DNA of 44,749 nt from Pandoraea captiosa (GCF_902459775.1 NZ_CABPSQ010000021.1:1-44749); one strand, 5' to 3'. Shown: positions 1 through 7,589, counted from the stretch's first letter. A program made the numbers and translations. The notes: generated by a model not told the origin, from the sequence alone.

Positions 1-417
1 CTGAAGTTCGAAGTCGCTGCCGATAACGGCGTGCTCGCGAACTTCGGCGCCGACCTGCGCAGCATGCTCTATACGCAGCCGGATACGCAGGAAGACCTCA
101 TCGACCCGGACCGTCCGACGAAGCTCAAGTACCCGAAGATGTCGGCCTTCAAGTGGGATCAGGAAGGCGTCGGATACACCGCAGAGATCGACTACGGCCT
201 GGGCGGCGATAGCAACATCGTGCTCGAAGAACTGAAGGTTGACGGCTTCCGCATCCAGCCGATGGAAGGCGGTACGGTGATCGTCACCTTCCGTGCGATC
301 GCGCATCCGGACGAGAGCGACACCGGAAAGCTGTGCAGCCTGATTCAACGCGACGTCGAACTGACTTTGACCGCCCCGCCGCCGACCAGCGTCCACGACT
401 TGCTCAAGGATGCCTGA
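1..417 (+). CDS. Phage-associated hypothetical protein (5'-truncated by window edge)
   Basis: The reading frame is open from base 1, so the gene starts upstream of the window; 138 residues are visible. The protein is acidic and soluble, with no signal peptide or membrane segment, and ends in a Pro-rich tail followed by HDLLKDA. I do not recognise a named domain. The repeated beta-strand-like pattern (GGDSNIVLEE, GFRIQPMEGGTVIVTFRA) suggests a small beta-sandwich of the kind common in phage early operons, but that is a guess. It is the first visible member of a compact unidirectional run of small genes ending with an AlpA-type regulator, which is why I call it phage-associated. Its stop codon overlaps the first candidate start of the next gene. 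Confidence 0.6.
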   Translation: MKFEVAADNGVLANFGADLRSMLYTQPDTQEDLIDPDRPTKLKYPKMSAFKWDQEGVGYTAEIDYGLGGDSNIVLEELKVDGFRIQPMEGGTVIVTFRAIAHPDESDTGKLCSLIQRDVELTLTAPPPTSVHDLLKDA

Positions 418-418
418 C

Positions 419-610
419 ATGCGCACCCCATCCACCACTGAAATAGTGAAGTCGCTGGAGCACATCTCCGGCGACCTGACCGACGACGAGCGCGCAACGC
501 TCGCGCCGATGGCCGAAGCCATGCACTCAGGCGTCGTCACCCAACTCACCGGCGAGCAGGTCGAAGCCTTGGCCGACATGTACGCCGCGTACTTCGGGAG
601 CACCGTATGA
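419..610 (+). CDS. Small acidic hypothetical protein, phage operon
   Basis: A 63-residue acidic protein of unknown function with no membrane segment. The frame also has an ATG at 410, but AAGGA at 406-410 lies 8 nt before the ATG at 419, so I chose 419. Predicted to be mostly helical (TTEIVKSLEHISGDLTDDERATL, then a second helical stretch to the C-terminus). Its TGA overlaps the ATG of the next gene (ATGA), indicating translational coupling. The setting is a phage accessory operon; no function can be assigned from sequence alone. Confidence 0.55.
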   Translation: MRTPSTTEIVKSLEHISGDLTDDERATLAPMAEAMHSGVVTQLTGEQVEALADMYAAYFGSTV

Positions 611-1629
611 GCACCCTTCTGAACCTGTGGCGCGAAGTATGCGAACGCTCGCCGGCGCTGGTTAATCCGCAGGGAAAGCACCTGATCGTCAGCGAGAGCG
701 ATTGTGCGCTGCTCGGCTGCGAGATCGAGCGCGCTTGCCTGCCGCCGGCACATCCCTCGATTGTCGAGACGCTGGCCACCGGTGGCGCAGTCATGATGGG
801 TTTCGATGACGAGACGCAGCAGGTCACGATGAAAGCGATCTCGCTGGAAGAAATGCGCACCCCCACGCCAGCCGCACAGAGCGCAGGGCAAGATGCGGCG
901 GGGTGGCGATCCGTAGACGACGGACTACCCGAGCCTGAAACCGACGTGCTGGTACGCAAGGAGTTCGGCGCGGCCATTTATCACGATATCGCCGGACTGT
1001 TCGATGGAGTGTGGAAGTCGCAAGTCAGTCAGGACGACTGCAAATTCCACGTAACGCACTGGATGCCGTTGCCCTCGCTCTACGCCGCGCCCGTGAATGG
1101 CGGCGAGCGCGAGTTACTGAACAAGATTCGCGAGCAAGCAGACAAGATTGCAGAACTAAACGCATTCTTCGACACAGGTGTTCCCGAAAATTGGCGCGCG
1201 GAAAATTCACCCCTAGTGGACAGGGAATTGCTAGAAGCCGTGCGCGAACTTGTCGACGCCGTCGCTCCATACGCTTACCCGACGCCGGACAAGACGCATA
1301 CGGTTTGGGCAAAGCTCGAACGCGTGCGCGCCGCCCTCTCGTCTCCCGCGAAGGTGGGCGTGGATGAGCGGGACGCTGCATGGGAAAAGTGGATTCTTGA
1401 CCCTAAGTTCTACGACTGGAACACCACGGCCCAATGCGCCCAGCTTCATTTCACCGCTGGATTCGATGCAGCCCGCGCCGCGCTGTCGGCGGATGGCGGG
1501 GAATTGATCGTAGCAGCAAATATTGCGGTGCACGAAATGCGCCATACCTCCGCGCCGCGCAACAGCTTTACCGAAGCGGTCGATAGGCTGGACGCCGCCG
1601 TTGCCGCCAGTACGGCGAAGGGGGCGTGA
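607..1629 (+). CDS. DUF551-domain phage protein
   Basis: A 340-residue protein. Residues about 98-160 carry the DUF551 pattern: an opening GWRSVDDGLPEPETDVLV, and a closing THWMPLP just before residue 160. DUF551 proteins are common in phages and prophages of Gram-negative bacteria and have no proven biochemical role. The rest is low in recognisable motifs: residues about 168-185 look helical (REQADKIAELNAFF) and the C-terminal third is Ala-rich. The start forms an ATGA overlap with the upstream gene, and the stop (TGA 1627-1629) overlaps the ATG of the HNH-AP2 gene. Several other frames are open across the gene because of high GC; they lack coupling and are shadows. Confidence 0.7.
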   Translation: MSTLLNLWREVCERSPALVNPQGKHLIVSESDCALLGCEIERACLPPAHPSIVETLATGGAVMMGFDDETQQVTMKAISLEEMRTPTPAAQSAGQDAAGWRSVDDGLPEPETDVLVRKEFGAAIYHDIAGLFDGVWKSQVSQDDCKFHVTHWMPLPSLYAAPVNGGERELLNKIREQADKIAELNAFFDTGVPENWRAENSPLVDRELLEAVRELVDAVAPYAYPTPDKTHTVWAKLERVRAALSSPAKVGVDERDAAWEKWILDPKFYDWNTTAQCAQLHFTAGFDAARAALSADGGELIVAANIAVHEMRHTSAPRNSFTEAVDRLDAAVAASTAKGA

Positions 1630-2132
1630 TGAAAGTCATCTTGGCAAGCAATGGCGCAGAAATACTCGTTGATGATGCGGACTTCCCTGCGATGCAGGCT
1701 CATAAGTGGAGGATCGACCGGAAGGGATATGCCCGGACGAACATTCGGCCCGTGCCGGACGGCCCGCAAAAGACGGTGTTTATGCATCGCATGCTGCTTG
1801 GCGTACTGGGGTCGTCAAGAATTTATGTCGACCACCGAGACATGAACCCGCTGAATAACACGCGCGCCAACATTCGCCTGTGCACGCCCTCTGAGAACGT
1901 TTGCAACCGTCCTGCAATGCGCACCAACAAAACGGGATTTAAGGGTGTCTCGAGGCTGCCCAATGGCAGATTCCAAGCGCAGATTAAGGCTGGCCCGACA
2001 AAGCTCTACCTGGGGTCATTTGCCACGCCGGAAGAGGCCCATGCTGCATATCGACAAGCCGCCGATACTTATCACGGTGAATTTGCAAATCACAGTCGCG
2101 CCGCCTCGCAGGCAGCGGAGGAGCGGACATGA
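1629..2132 (+). CDS. HNH endonuclease with C-terminal AP2 DNA-binding domain
   Basis: A 167-residue protein. The first half has the HNH pattern of free-standing phage endonucleases: HRMLLG, then a VDHRDMNPLNNTRANIRLCT core, with D-H-R and N-N-x-R-x-N-I-R as key residues, followed by E-N-x-x-N. The second half (about residues 100-155) is AP2-like: TGFKGVSRL, then W/Y-positioned residues in LYLGSFATPEEAHAAY. HNH-AP2 proteins are typical mobile homing-type endonucleases carried between phage genes; they nick or cut DNA at a specific site and spread by repair. ATG at 1629 overlaps the preceding stop; a GTG at 1626 is the alternative. It sits in frame-coupled series with its neighbours rather than interrupting an obvious gene. 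Confidence 0.85.
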   Translation: MKVILASNGAEILVDDADFPAMQAHKWRIDRKGYARTNIRPVPDGPQKTVFMHRMLLGVLGSSRIYVDHRDMNPLNNTRANIRLCTPSENVCNRPAMRTNKTGFKGVSRLPNGRFQAQIKAGPTKLYLGSFATPEEAHAAYRQAADTYHGEFANHSRAASQAAEERT

Positions 2133-2329
2133 AAACACTACGTTCGATATTCGCTGCCATCTTGGGCTTTGCCGCCGGTTGTGCGGTCATTGCCGGGCTG
2201 GCTTGGGCTGGTGGCTACAACTTCGACACGCGCAACCCCGATGTGGCTTTCGGATGTTTCATGGCGCTGGTCTTCGGCGTCGCGGTTGCCAGCGCGGCGT
2301 ATATGGCAGCGGAGGAGCGGAAATCGTGA
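2129..2329 (+). CDS. Small two-helix membrane protein, phage operon
   Basis: A 66-residue protein with two hydrophobic segments: about residues 5-27 (SIFAAILGFAAGCAVIAGLAWA) and 42-60 (CFMALVFGVAVASAAYMAA), joined by a short polar loop, and a charged C-terminus (EERKS). It should be an inner-membrane hairpin. The start overlaps the HNH-AP2 stop (ATGA) and the stop overlaps the next GTG start (GTGA). Small membrane proteins in this position of phage operons include exclusion factors and holin-like proteins, but no lysis gene is visible nearby, so I leave the role open. Confidence 0.6.
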   Translation: MKTLRSIFAAILGFAAGCAVIAGLAWAGGYNFDTRNPDVAFGCFMALVFGVAVASAAYMAAEERKS

Positions 2330-2562
2330 TCACGATCAAAGACAAGCCGGGGTGCATTACCGTAGATGAAATGCGCAACTACTTCGAGAATTCGATCAAG
2401 GAGACGGCGCTGCTGACAGCCAATACACCGCTCGGCGTCATGGAGATCAACGGAAAGTTTTCTCACTACGTGACACCTGACACCAACACCATGTGGATCG
2501 GGTTCGCGCTCGGCATGCGCGCCGCCGAACGTCTCGTATCCCACAGCTGGGGGGATATATGA
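2326..2562 (+). CDS. Small hypothetical protein, phage operon
   Basis: A 78-residue soluble protein starting at GTG 2326, which overlaps the upstream TGA (GTGA). The frame is open much further upstream (from 1945), but that part only shadows the HNH-AP2 gene. No domain is recognised. It reads as an alpha/beta fold (MITIKDKPGCITVDEM, later HYVTPDTNTMWIGFALGM). Its TGA overlaps the following ATG, so the coupled arrangement continues. Confidence 0.5.
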   Translation: MITIKDKPGCITVDEMRNYFENSIKETALLTANTPLGVMEINGKFSHYVTPDTNTMWIGFALGMRAAERLVSHSWGDI

Positions 2563-2807
2563 AACTCGTAATGACCGAAGCCGAAGCAATCGCCGCCGGG
2601 TTCACTCACGCAGGCACGCTCTATAGCGTCCCGGTATGGGTGGATATGCGTTGCGAGTCGTGCCCGAACATCCATCCGAAATACCGCATCTCTGAGCCGT
2701 GGATATGGCTATGTGAACTCATGGCGATTCCCGTGAGCATGTGTATGTCGGAATCGTATTTCCGCATCACGCTCAAGCGCCCGCTCGACGCGAAGGACCG
2801 CTCATAA
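2559..2807 (+). CDS. Small hypothetical protein with paired cysteines
   Basis: An 82-residue protein. ATG 2559 overlaps the upstream stop, which is the main support for this start (the open frame begins at 2493). The sequence contains CESC in the middle and two further cysteines (LCEL, SMCM), so metal or disulfide binding is possible; nothing firmer can be said. It ends at TAA 2805-2807 and overlaps the start of the next candidate frame. Confidence 0.5.
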   Translation: MKLVMTEAEAIAAGFTHAGTLYSVPVWVDMRCESCPNIHPKYRISEPWIWLCELMAIPVSMCMSESYFRITLKRPLDAKDRS

Positions 2808-3028
2808 GACAGAACGAGATCATTCTGGGCGACCAGAGGAGCGAACGCTACCGCATCGAGATTCGGCCGATCGTTATGTTCGATGCGCCCGAAGCATGCC
2901 AAGTCTGGCTGAAGGTTGGTCCGCAGGAATTCCCTGTTGGTAATGCCCATGAGACACGCGCCGAGGCAACTTGGTATGCGGGTGTTCTGAGACGCGCAAT
3001 GCGAAAGGCGACAGGCGAAGCAGCATGA
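2741..3028 (+). CDS. Hypothetical protein, start uncertain
   Basis: A 95-residue frame beginning with GTG 2741, which would overlap the previous gene by 67 bp. The first 20 residues (HHAQAPARREG) look like out-of-frame translation, so the true start may be further in, for example ATG 2876, which would give 50 residues. The part downstream of 2807 looks coding: YRIEIRPIVMFDAPEACQVWLKVG, then an Ala/Arg-rich helix. No family is recognised. Its TGA overlaps the ATG of the following 25-codon frame, which supports the 3' end. Confidence 0.4.
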   Translation: MYVGIVFPHHAQAPARREGPLIRQNEIILGDQRSERYRIEIRPIVMFDAPEACQVWLKVGPQEFPVGNAHETRAEATWYAGVLRRAMRKATGEAA

Positions 3029-3102
3029 CCACCGACCCGGCCACGGCCGAAGCACTGAAAGAGATTCTGCGGGTTACGGCCCGCGCCTGGGAGATACGAT
3101 GA
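3025..3102 (+). CDS. Putative 25-residue microprotein, coupled on both sides
   Basis: ATG 3025 overlaps the TGA of the preceding frame (ATGA). The frame runs 25 codons (MTTDPATAEALKEILRVTAR, then AWEIR) and stops at TGA 3100-3102, which overlaps the ATG of the AlpA-type gene at 3099. It would form one amphipathic helix. It could be a real small phage protein or only a ribosome bridge that couples translation to the regulator gene. There is no homology evidence. Confidence 0.35.
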   Translation: MTTDPATAEALKEILRVTARAWEIR

Positions 3103-3398
3103 TGAATGCTCAACAGCACACCGAACACGCCCGGGCGCCGAAGCGCGCCCGCGAAGATTCGCCGACACTTCCGGCCGAGGGATTCGTGCGACTGCCTCAG
3201 GTGCTCGCCGTCTTTCCCGTCTCGCGCACGACGTGGTTGCGCGGCGTGAAGGAAAAGCGCTACCCGGCACCGGTCCAGTTGTCGCCGAGCACGGTAGCAT
3301 GGCGGGTCGAAGATATCCGCCGGCTGCTCAACTCGATCGCAGCCAATGGCGACGAGATTGGGGGTACTTTTGGGGGTATCGAACCGGACAAAACATGA
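3099..3398 (+). CDS. AlpA-type phage transcriptional regulator / excisionase-like
   Basis: A 99-residue protein. Residues about 28-80 match the AlpA / MerR-like winged-helix pattern: GFVRLPQVLAVFPVSRTTWLRGVKEKRYPAPVQL, then VAWRVEDIRRLLN. Known AlpA proteins bind DNA near the integrase gene and control excision or integrase expression. A basic N-terminal extension (HARAPKRARED) precedes it. ATG 3099 and ATG 3102 are both possible; GGAG at 3090-3093 serves either. It is the last gene of the phage run and lies 36 bp from the putative attachment site, a typical position for an excision regulator, but no integrase gene is present on this side. Confidence 0.85.
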   Translation: MMNAQQHTEHARAPKRAREDSPTLPAEGFVRLPQVLAVFPVSRTTWLRGVKEKRYPAPVQLSPSTVAWRVEDIRRLLNSIAANGDEIGGTFGGIEPDKT

Positions 3399-3434
3399 CA
3401 AACCATTACCATTCAACGATCTCCCGGCATTTCA

Positions 3435-3455
3435 CGATTCCTCTCTCCGGCACCA
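3435..3455 (+). other. tRNA 3'-end fragment, candidate prophage attachment site (att)
   Basis: The 21 nt from 3435 to 3455 have the exact geometry of a tRNA 3' end: the last T-loop bases CGATT, a T-stem strand CCTCT, an acceptor strand CTCCGGC, discriminator A, and CCA. The matching 5' acceptor (GCCGGAG) and the T-arm 5' strand are absent upstream; the bases before 3435 (TTTCA) depart from a normal TTCGATT loop. An acceptor GCCGGAG fits a Leu-type tRNA, but the identity is uncertain. Phage integrases often use tRNA 3' ends, leaving one intact tRNA and one short duplicate; this fits the duplicate at the right boundary. Confidence 0.6.
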
Positions 3456-3504
3456 GCGACTTACTCAGTCCCTGGTCATGCAAGCAAGACGTAGTCCTCA
3501 ACAG

Positions 3505-3544
3505 AAAAGCCGCCCGAATTTATCGCGCGGCTTTTTTGTTTTTG
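3505..3544 (+). terminator. Rho-independent terminator, plus strand
   Basis: AAAAGCCGC (3505-3513) pairs with GCGGCTTTT (3527-3535) across a 13-nt loop and is followed by a T-rich run. The longer T tract is on the plus strand. It therefore best serves transcription coming from the left, as expected for the terminator of the tRNA whose 3' end remains at 3435-3455. It may also end the minus-strand DUF1415 gene. Confidence 0.75.
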
Positions 3545-3627
3545 TCGTTCTACGCCTGTTGACGTCGAGCGTAGATCGCCTGCGCGGCGACCCACGGTCA
3601 ACGGTGCTCGCATCGCTCACGCCGACA

Positions 3628-4323
3628 TCATTTGCGACTGCCTTCGTCTTCCTCGTCGATGACGTTGTCGTTCGCGCCCTCTTCATCCTCGGCGGGCTGC
3701 GCCATCCATTCGTGATAGCCCGCTGCGCCCATCTTGCGCATCAACGCTTCGTTACGTTCGTAGATTGCCTCGGCGTCGGGGAATGCGGCGACAGCGCGGT
3801 CGATGCTCGCTTCGCGCAGCAAGTGCAGAATCGGATACGGCGACCGATTCGTGAAGTTCTCCACATCGTCCGCCGCCGTGCCTTCGAACTGATAGTCGGG
3901 ATGAAAGCTCGCGATCTGTAGTTCGCCTTCGAGATGCAATTGCTTGAGCATGCGCTCGGCAAAGAACAGCGCATCGTTGTACTCGTGAAAGTCGAGCAAG
4001 GCGTGCGGCAGGATCAGCAGCGTCGTGTCGACGTCCTGCGGATCCGCTTCCGACAGCCATTGCAATTCCCTCTCCAGATCCAGCAGCACGCCCTCCATGT
4101 CGCGCGCCGCGCTCACCACGTAGTGGATCTGATCCTTGACGTGAACGGCCTTGGCGAACGGGCAGAGGTTGAGCCCGATCACCGCGCGCGTGAGCCAGTG
4201 ACGCGTCGCCGCGATCACGGCCTCGCTGTCCTGTGCGCTCGCCCCGTCTGTCGACACGTTTGTCGCCACGTTTGTCGCTAAATCTGCCGCCGAAGCAGGC
4301 ACCGAGTGTTTCTTGTCCGACAT
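3628..4323 (-). CDS. DUF1415 family protein
   Basis: A 231-residue cytosolic protein of the DUF1415 family, which has no established function. Family features are visible: TRHWLTRAVIGLNLCPFAK near the N-terminus, DVDTTLLILPHAL, DFHEYNDAL, ASFHPDYQFEGT and NRSPYPILHLLRE. Conserved Cys, His and Asp residues in these blocks suggest a metal or redox site. The C-terminus is strongly acidic. The frame continues upstream to 4374, but ATG 4323 (MSDKKH) gives the usual length. A direct repeat of a Val-Ala-Thr-Asn type is present near the N-terminus (ATNVATNVS). The gene is divergent from the ankyrin pair. Confidence 0.85.
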   Translation of the reverse strand: MSDKKHSVPASAADLATNVATNVSTDGASAQDSEAVIAATRHWLTRAVIGLNLCPFAKAVHVKDQIHYVVSAARDMEGVLLDLERELQWLSEADPQDVDTTLLILPHALLDFHEYNDALFFAERMLKQLHLEGELQIASFHPDYQFEGTAADDVENFTNRSPYPILHLLREASIDRAVAAFPDAEAIYERNEALMRKMGAAGYHEWMAQPAEDEEGANDNVIDEEDEGSRK

Positions 4324-4416
4324 GTGAAATGCATCGCCATGAATCGTGAATACCGCATTGTAGTTCGCCTGCACGCCGCCATCGGCATGTCCACGGTCGA
4401 TAGCTTCCCGGTGTGA

Positions 4417-5718
4417 ATGCCAAAACGCGGCCTCGCCTTATGCGCAACCATGCCGCCTTTCCACCGCACGCCGCCGACAGCGCTCACCACCATGCCCGGA
4501 ACGCCACCCATCACCACCTGCGCCCACAGCACCAGCGCCCGCGACCTCACCGCTCCCTCATCCTCCTCATCCTCCTCATCTGCCGCCGCACCCAACTGGC
4601 AAGCCGACAGGCAACCGCTTGCCGCGATGTCGCTCGCCGAACTGCTCGACACGCAGCACACGCAGCCCTTTCGTTCGCCGCCCTATCGCACGCAAGACAT
4701 CTGGAATGTTCTCGTGAACGGACAGACATACGCCGGTCGGGAGTTGCGCGACGCATGCGACAAGGCGTCGCCCAATGGGCCGCTGTTTCTCGAAATGGTC
4801 ACGCTGCTCACTACGAACGAAAGCGAGCGCACCGTCGACAAACTGGTCGATGCCGGCATCTTTCTGATGCCCAATCTCGCGCGAAATCTGCGGGCCGACG
4901 ACGCAGCCTTGCTCCGCAGCACCGAAGGGCTGCTGCTCTGGCTGCAATATGCCGCCACCCCGACCGGATACCTCAACGTGTTCGACGGCTCGGACATCTT
5001 TGGTACCACTTCCGTCAACGATCGGACACGGATCGGGAAGATCCTGCGGATTCTGGTCGCATGCGGGCGCGACCGAACCGACACCGCGCCGTTGGCCATG
5101 GAGGAAACGGCGCCGCTCAATCCCCTTGTCCATCTGTGCAGCCAGGTCGCGCCGCAATGGTTGCGCCGCCTGCTCGAACTGGGGGTGAATTCGAATCAGC
5201 GCAGCCAGCGCGGCATGCCGCTGACCGTGGCCGCCATGCGCGCCGAAGCGCTGCGCCTGCACAACGCCGGTCAGGACGTGATGCATGCCCACGGCTCGCT
5301 GCATCGCCTCGCGGAGCTTTTGAAGCGTTACGGCGGCGATCTGATGGCGCCGAACCGTCGCGGCGTGCCGTCCGTCGCGCTCCTCACCTTCCATGGGCTT
5401 TGCGGCGCGGCCGAAGCGCTGCTCGCCTGCGGCGCCGATCCGAACGCACCGGACCCGAACGGCAATACGCTGATGCACCATCTAGCCCACGCCTCCCGAC
5501 TTCATCAAGACCCCGCGCATGCCGATAACGCGCAACTCGCCCGCTACATGTTGAGGGTCGCCTTGCGCTATGGCGCCGATCTCGACCGCGTGAACGGTGC
5601 CGGGTACACGGCGCGCGAATGGGTGCCCGACACGGTTTCGCTCGGCACGCAGATCGACATCGCGTTTCTCGTCACGACACGCGCCACGGCGTTCCGTCGC
5701 ATCAAAACGCTCGGCTGA
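4417..5718 (+). CDS. Ankyrin-repeat-type protein, copy 1
   Basis: A 433-residue protein. Residues about 1-70 are a disordered Ser/Thr/Pro-rich leader with a run of eight serines. The remainder contains ankyrin-like helical hairpins: residues about 220-250 (LVHLCSQVAPQWLRRLLELGVNSNQ), 320-350 (GVPSVALLTFHGLCGAAEALLACGADPNAPD) followed by NGNTLMHHLA, and 385-400 (MLRVALRYGADLD). Ankyrin repeats mediate protein-protein binding. No signal peptide is visible, so it is cytosolic or exported by a type III or similar route; a disordered Ser-rich N-terminus is compatible with a type III signal but does not prove one. No clear ribosome-binding site supports ATG 4417; ATG 4450 and ATG 4492 are alternatives. 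It is a paralogue of the next gene. Confidence 0.75.
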   Translation: MPKRGLALCATMPPFHRTPPTALTTMPGTPPITTCAHSTSARDLTAPSSSSSSSSAAAPNWQADRQPLAAMSLAELLDTQHTQPFRSPPYRTQDIWNVLVNGQTYAGRELRDACDKASPNGPLFLEMVTLLTTNESERTVDKLVDAGIFLMPNLARNLRADDAALLRSTEGLLLWLQYAATPTGYLNVFDGSDIFGTTSVNDRTRIGKILRILVACGRDRTDTAPLAMEETAPLNPLVHLCSQVAPQWLRRLLELGVNSNQRSQRGMPLTVAAMRAEALRLHNAGQDVMHAHGSLHRLAELLKRYGGDLMAPNRRGVPSVALLTFHGLCGAAEALLACGADPNAPDPNGNTLMHHLAHASRLHQDPAHADNAQLARYMLRVALRYGADLDRVNGAGYTAREWVPDTVSLGTQIDIAFLVTTRATAFRRIKTLG

Positions 5719-5763
5719 TGCCATTGGCAGCCCTCGGCCAGACAACGCCCTCTCCCAATCTCC

Positions 5764-7563
5764 ATGCCCTTCGTCCCATTCCATTCCCCGCCGATGACGT
5801 CTGCTTCGATGACGTCTCCGTCGATGATGACATCGCACCAGAACAACATCCCGACCTGCGACATTGCGTCGCCGGATATCGCCACGGCATCGCTACGTAA
5901 CCTGTCACTCGACGACTTGCTCAAAACGCGACGCGAAGGGCAATGCTCGTCGCAGGCGGCATGGGAGACGTTGATGAGCCTCTCCAGCGCCGCAGGACGC
6001 GAACTACGCGACAGTTGTCTGATCGCGAGCCCGACCGATCCGCAAGGACTGGCGTTTTCGATGGCGACACTTTTCTGCAAGCCGGAACGACGTAGAACGC
6101 TCGCCGATCTGGACAGCGCCGGCGTCTTCGTCGACCGCTCGCGCAGCGCACAACTCGCCCCCGAGGACGCCGATCTGCTGATGAGCGACGAAGGCCTGCG
6201 ACTGTGGCTTCGCTACGCGGCGGCCCCGTCGGCCTACCCGACGCTCTTCGTCGACACGATCATGGGCGACGCCCCGGCCGCCGAGCCGGGGTCCACGGTG
6301 GAACGCGCACTACGCGTGCTGGTGGCCTGCGGGCGGGACACGACCAGCGACGTTCCCATTTCGGAATTGCCCGGCGATGTGTATCCGCCGCTCTCGCATC
6401 TGTGCAGTCACGTCGCCGTGCAATGGCTGCCATCGCTGCTGACGTTCGGTGTGAACCCCAATCAACCGACGGCCGGCGGCGTGCCCCTGATCGCCACGGC
6501 ACTGGCCGCAGAGGCCGAGCGCCTTCATTCGCAGGGACACGACCTGCTGATCGCGCAGGACTCGCTTTACCGACTGGGCAAGACGCTGCACTCGCACGGC
6601 GCGAGCCTCACGACACCGTCTCGCAAAGGCTCCCCGCCCGCCATGCTGCTCGCCCTGAACGGCTACTGCGCCGCCGCTGAAGTTCTGCTCGGACTGGGCG
6701 CCGCGTGCAACACATCGGAAGGCAATCAGAGCGGCAATACGCTGATGCATCAGCTCGCGGCGGCGACCCGCCAAAAGGCATACTCGTTCACCGCGTTCTT
6801 CCTCCTGAGCGTTGCCTTGCGCTACGGTGGCGACCCCGACCAGAAGAACCACGCAGGCGTGTCCGCCATCTCGCTGCTACCGGACAGCCTTTCGCACTAC
6901 GTGCGTCTTAGCCAGAAGATGATTTCCCAGGCGCGCGAGCGCGCGCTGCACGTCATTGCCAATCCCCGACCGAAGTCCGCCGAGGAATCGGAGGGCAGGC
7001 TGCCGACCGTCAGTGCTTCTCTCATGTCGCTTGCCAAACGTCTGTGCGACGGCGGGCATGACCCTCTGCACCCGCATGAAGCGCTGTTTGAACGCGTTGC
7101 GTCGCTCAAACAGCAGGGCGTCGACATGACGCAGTTGCATCGGGACGGATCGCCCCCCGTACTGTGGCTCACGCTACGCGGTTACTGTGGCGCAGCCGAA
7201 GTCCTGCTCGCACTGGCGCCGGACTGCAACGCGCCCCGGTTCGAGGGCAATACGCTCATGCACTTCCTCGCGGTGGCGACACGCCATCCCGGCGACGCCA
7301 TCTATGCCGATTACATGCTCAACACGGCGCTTCGCTACGGCGGCGACCCCACGATCTGCAATCACGCCGGGCACTCCGCCATCGCGTCGCTGAGCGCCGA
7401 GCGCGCCCGCTTCCTCCGTGCGGGTATGGCCTTCATCGCCCAGACACGCAGGAGCGCGACGCAGACAGTCAATGCCCGCCGCACCCCTTACGCGCGCGTC
7501 GCGCAGACACAGCAGGCGCCTGCGAACGCGCCACTCGTGCGGCATTCCGTCGCAACGACTTAA
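5764..7563 (+). CDS. Ankyrin-repeat-type protein, copy 2, with internal duplication
   Basis: A 599-residue paralogue of the upstream gene, 45 bp downstream. Shared blocks include LSLDDLL (LAELL in copy 1), GRELRDSC..ASP, LRLWLRYAA, RVLVACGRD, PLSHLCSHVAVQWLPSLLTFGVNPNQ and GNTLMHQLA. It is longer because a module of about 140 residues is repeated: residues about 243-381 and 417-556 each run from an AERL/AKRL-type helix through GYCxAAEVLL, GNTLMH and ALRYGGDP. Residues at the extreme C-terminus are Arg/Ala/Gln-rich. The N-terminus begins with Met/Ser/Thr-rich repeats (MTSASMTSPSMMTS); ATG 5794 is an alternative start. No transmembrane segment or signal peptide. Function is unknown; binding to a protein partner is the family expectation. 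Confidence 0.75.
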   Translation: MPFVPFHSPPMTSASMTSPSMMTSHQNNIPTCDIASPDIATASLRNLSLDDLLKTRREGQCSSQAAWETLMSLSSAAGRELRDSCLIASPTDPQGLAFSMATLFCKPERRRTLADLDSAGVFVDRSRSAQLAPEDADLLMSDEGLRLWLRYAAAPSAYPTLFVDTIMGDAPAAEPGSTVERALRVLVACGRDTTSDVPISELPGDVYPPLSHLCSHVAVQWLPSLLTFGVNPNQPTAGGVPLIATALAAEAERLHSQGHDLLIAQDSLYRLGKTLHSHGASLTTPSRKGSPPAMLLALNGYCAAAEVLLGLGAACNTSEGNQSGNTLMHQLAAATRQKAYSFTAFFLLSVALRYGGDPDQKNHAGVSAISLLPDSLSHYVRLSQKMISQARERALHVIANPRPKSAEESEGRLPTVSASLMSLAKRLCDGGHDPLHPHEALFERVASLKQQGVDMTQLHRDGSPPVLWLTLRGYCGAAEVLLALAPDCNAPRFEGNTLMHFLAVATRHPGDAIYADYMLNTALRYGGDPTICNHAGHSAIASLSAERARFLRAGMAFIAQTRRSATQTVNARRTPYARVAQTQQAPANAPLVRHSVATT

Positions 7564-7589
7564 TATGCATTTTATTTGCATCTTATAAT
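7562..7589 (+). promoter_or_regulatory. NsrR-like operator 1 with overlapping -10 box
   Basis: AATATGCA (7562-7569), a 7-nt spacer, then TGCATCTT (7577-7584) form a near-perfect dyad resembling the NsrR consensus (AAGATGYA-N7-TRCATCTT). A perfect -10 hexamer TATAAT lies at 7584-7589, abutting the right half. No good -35 hexamer is seen. The site overlaps the stop codon of the ankyrin gene. NsrR is a nitric-oxide-sensing repressor that commonly controls hmp, so occupancy here would block this promoter. Confidence 0.75.
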
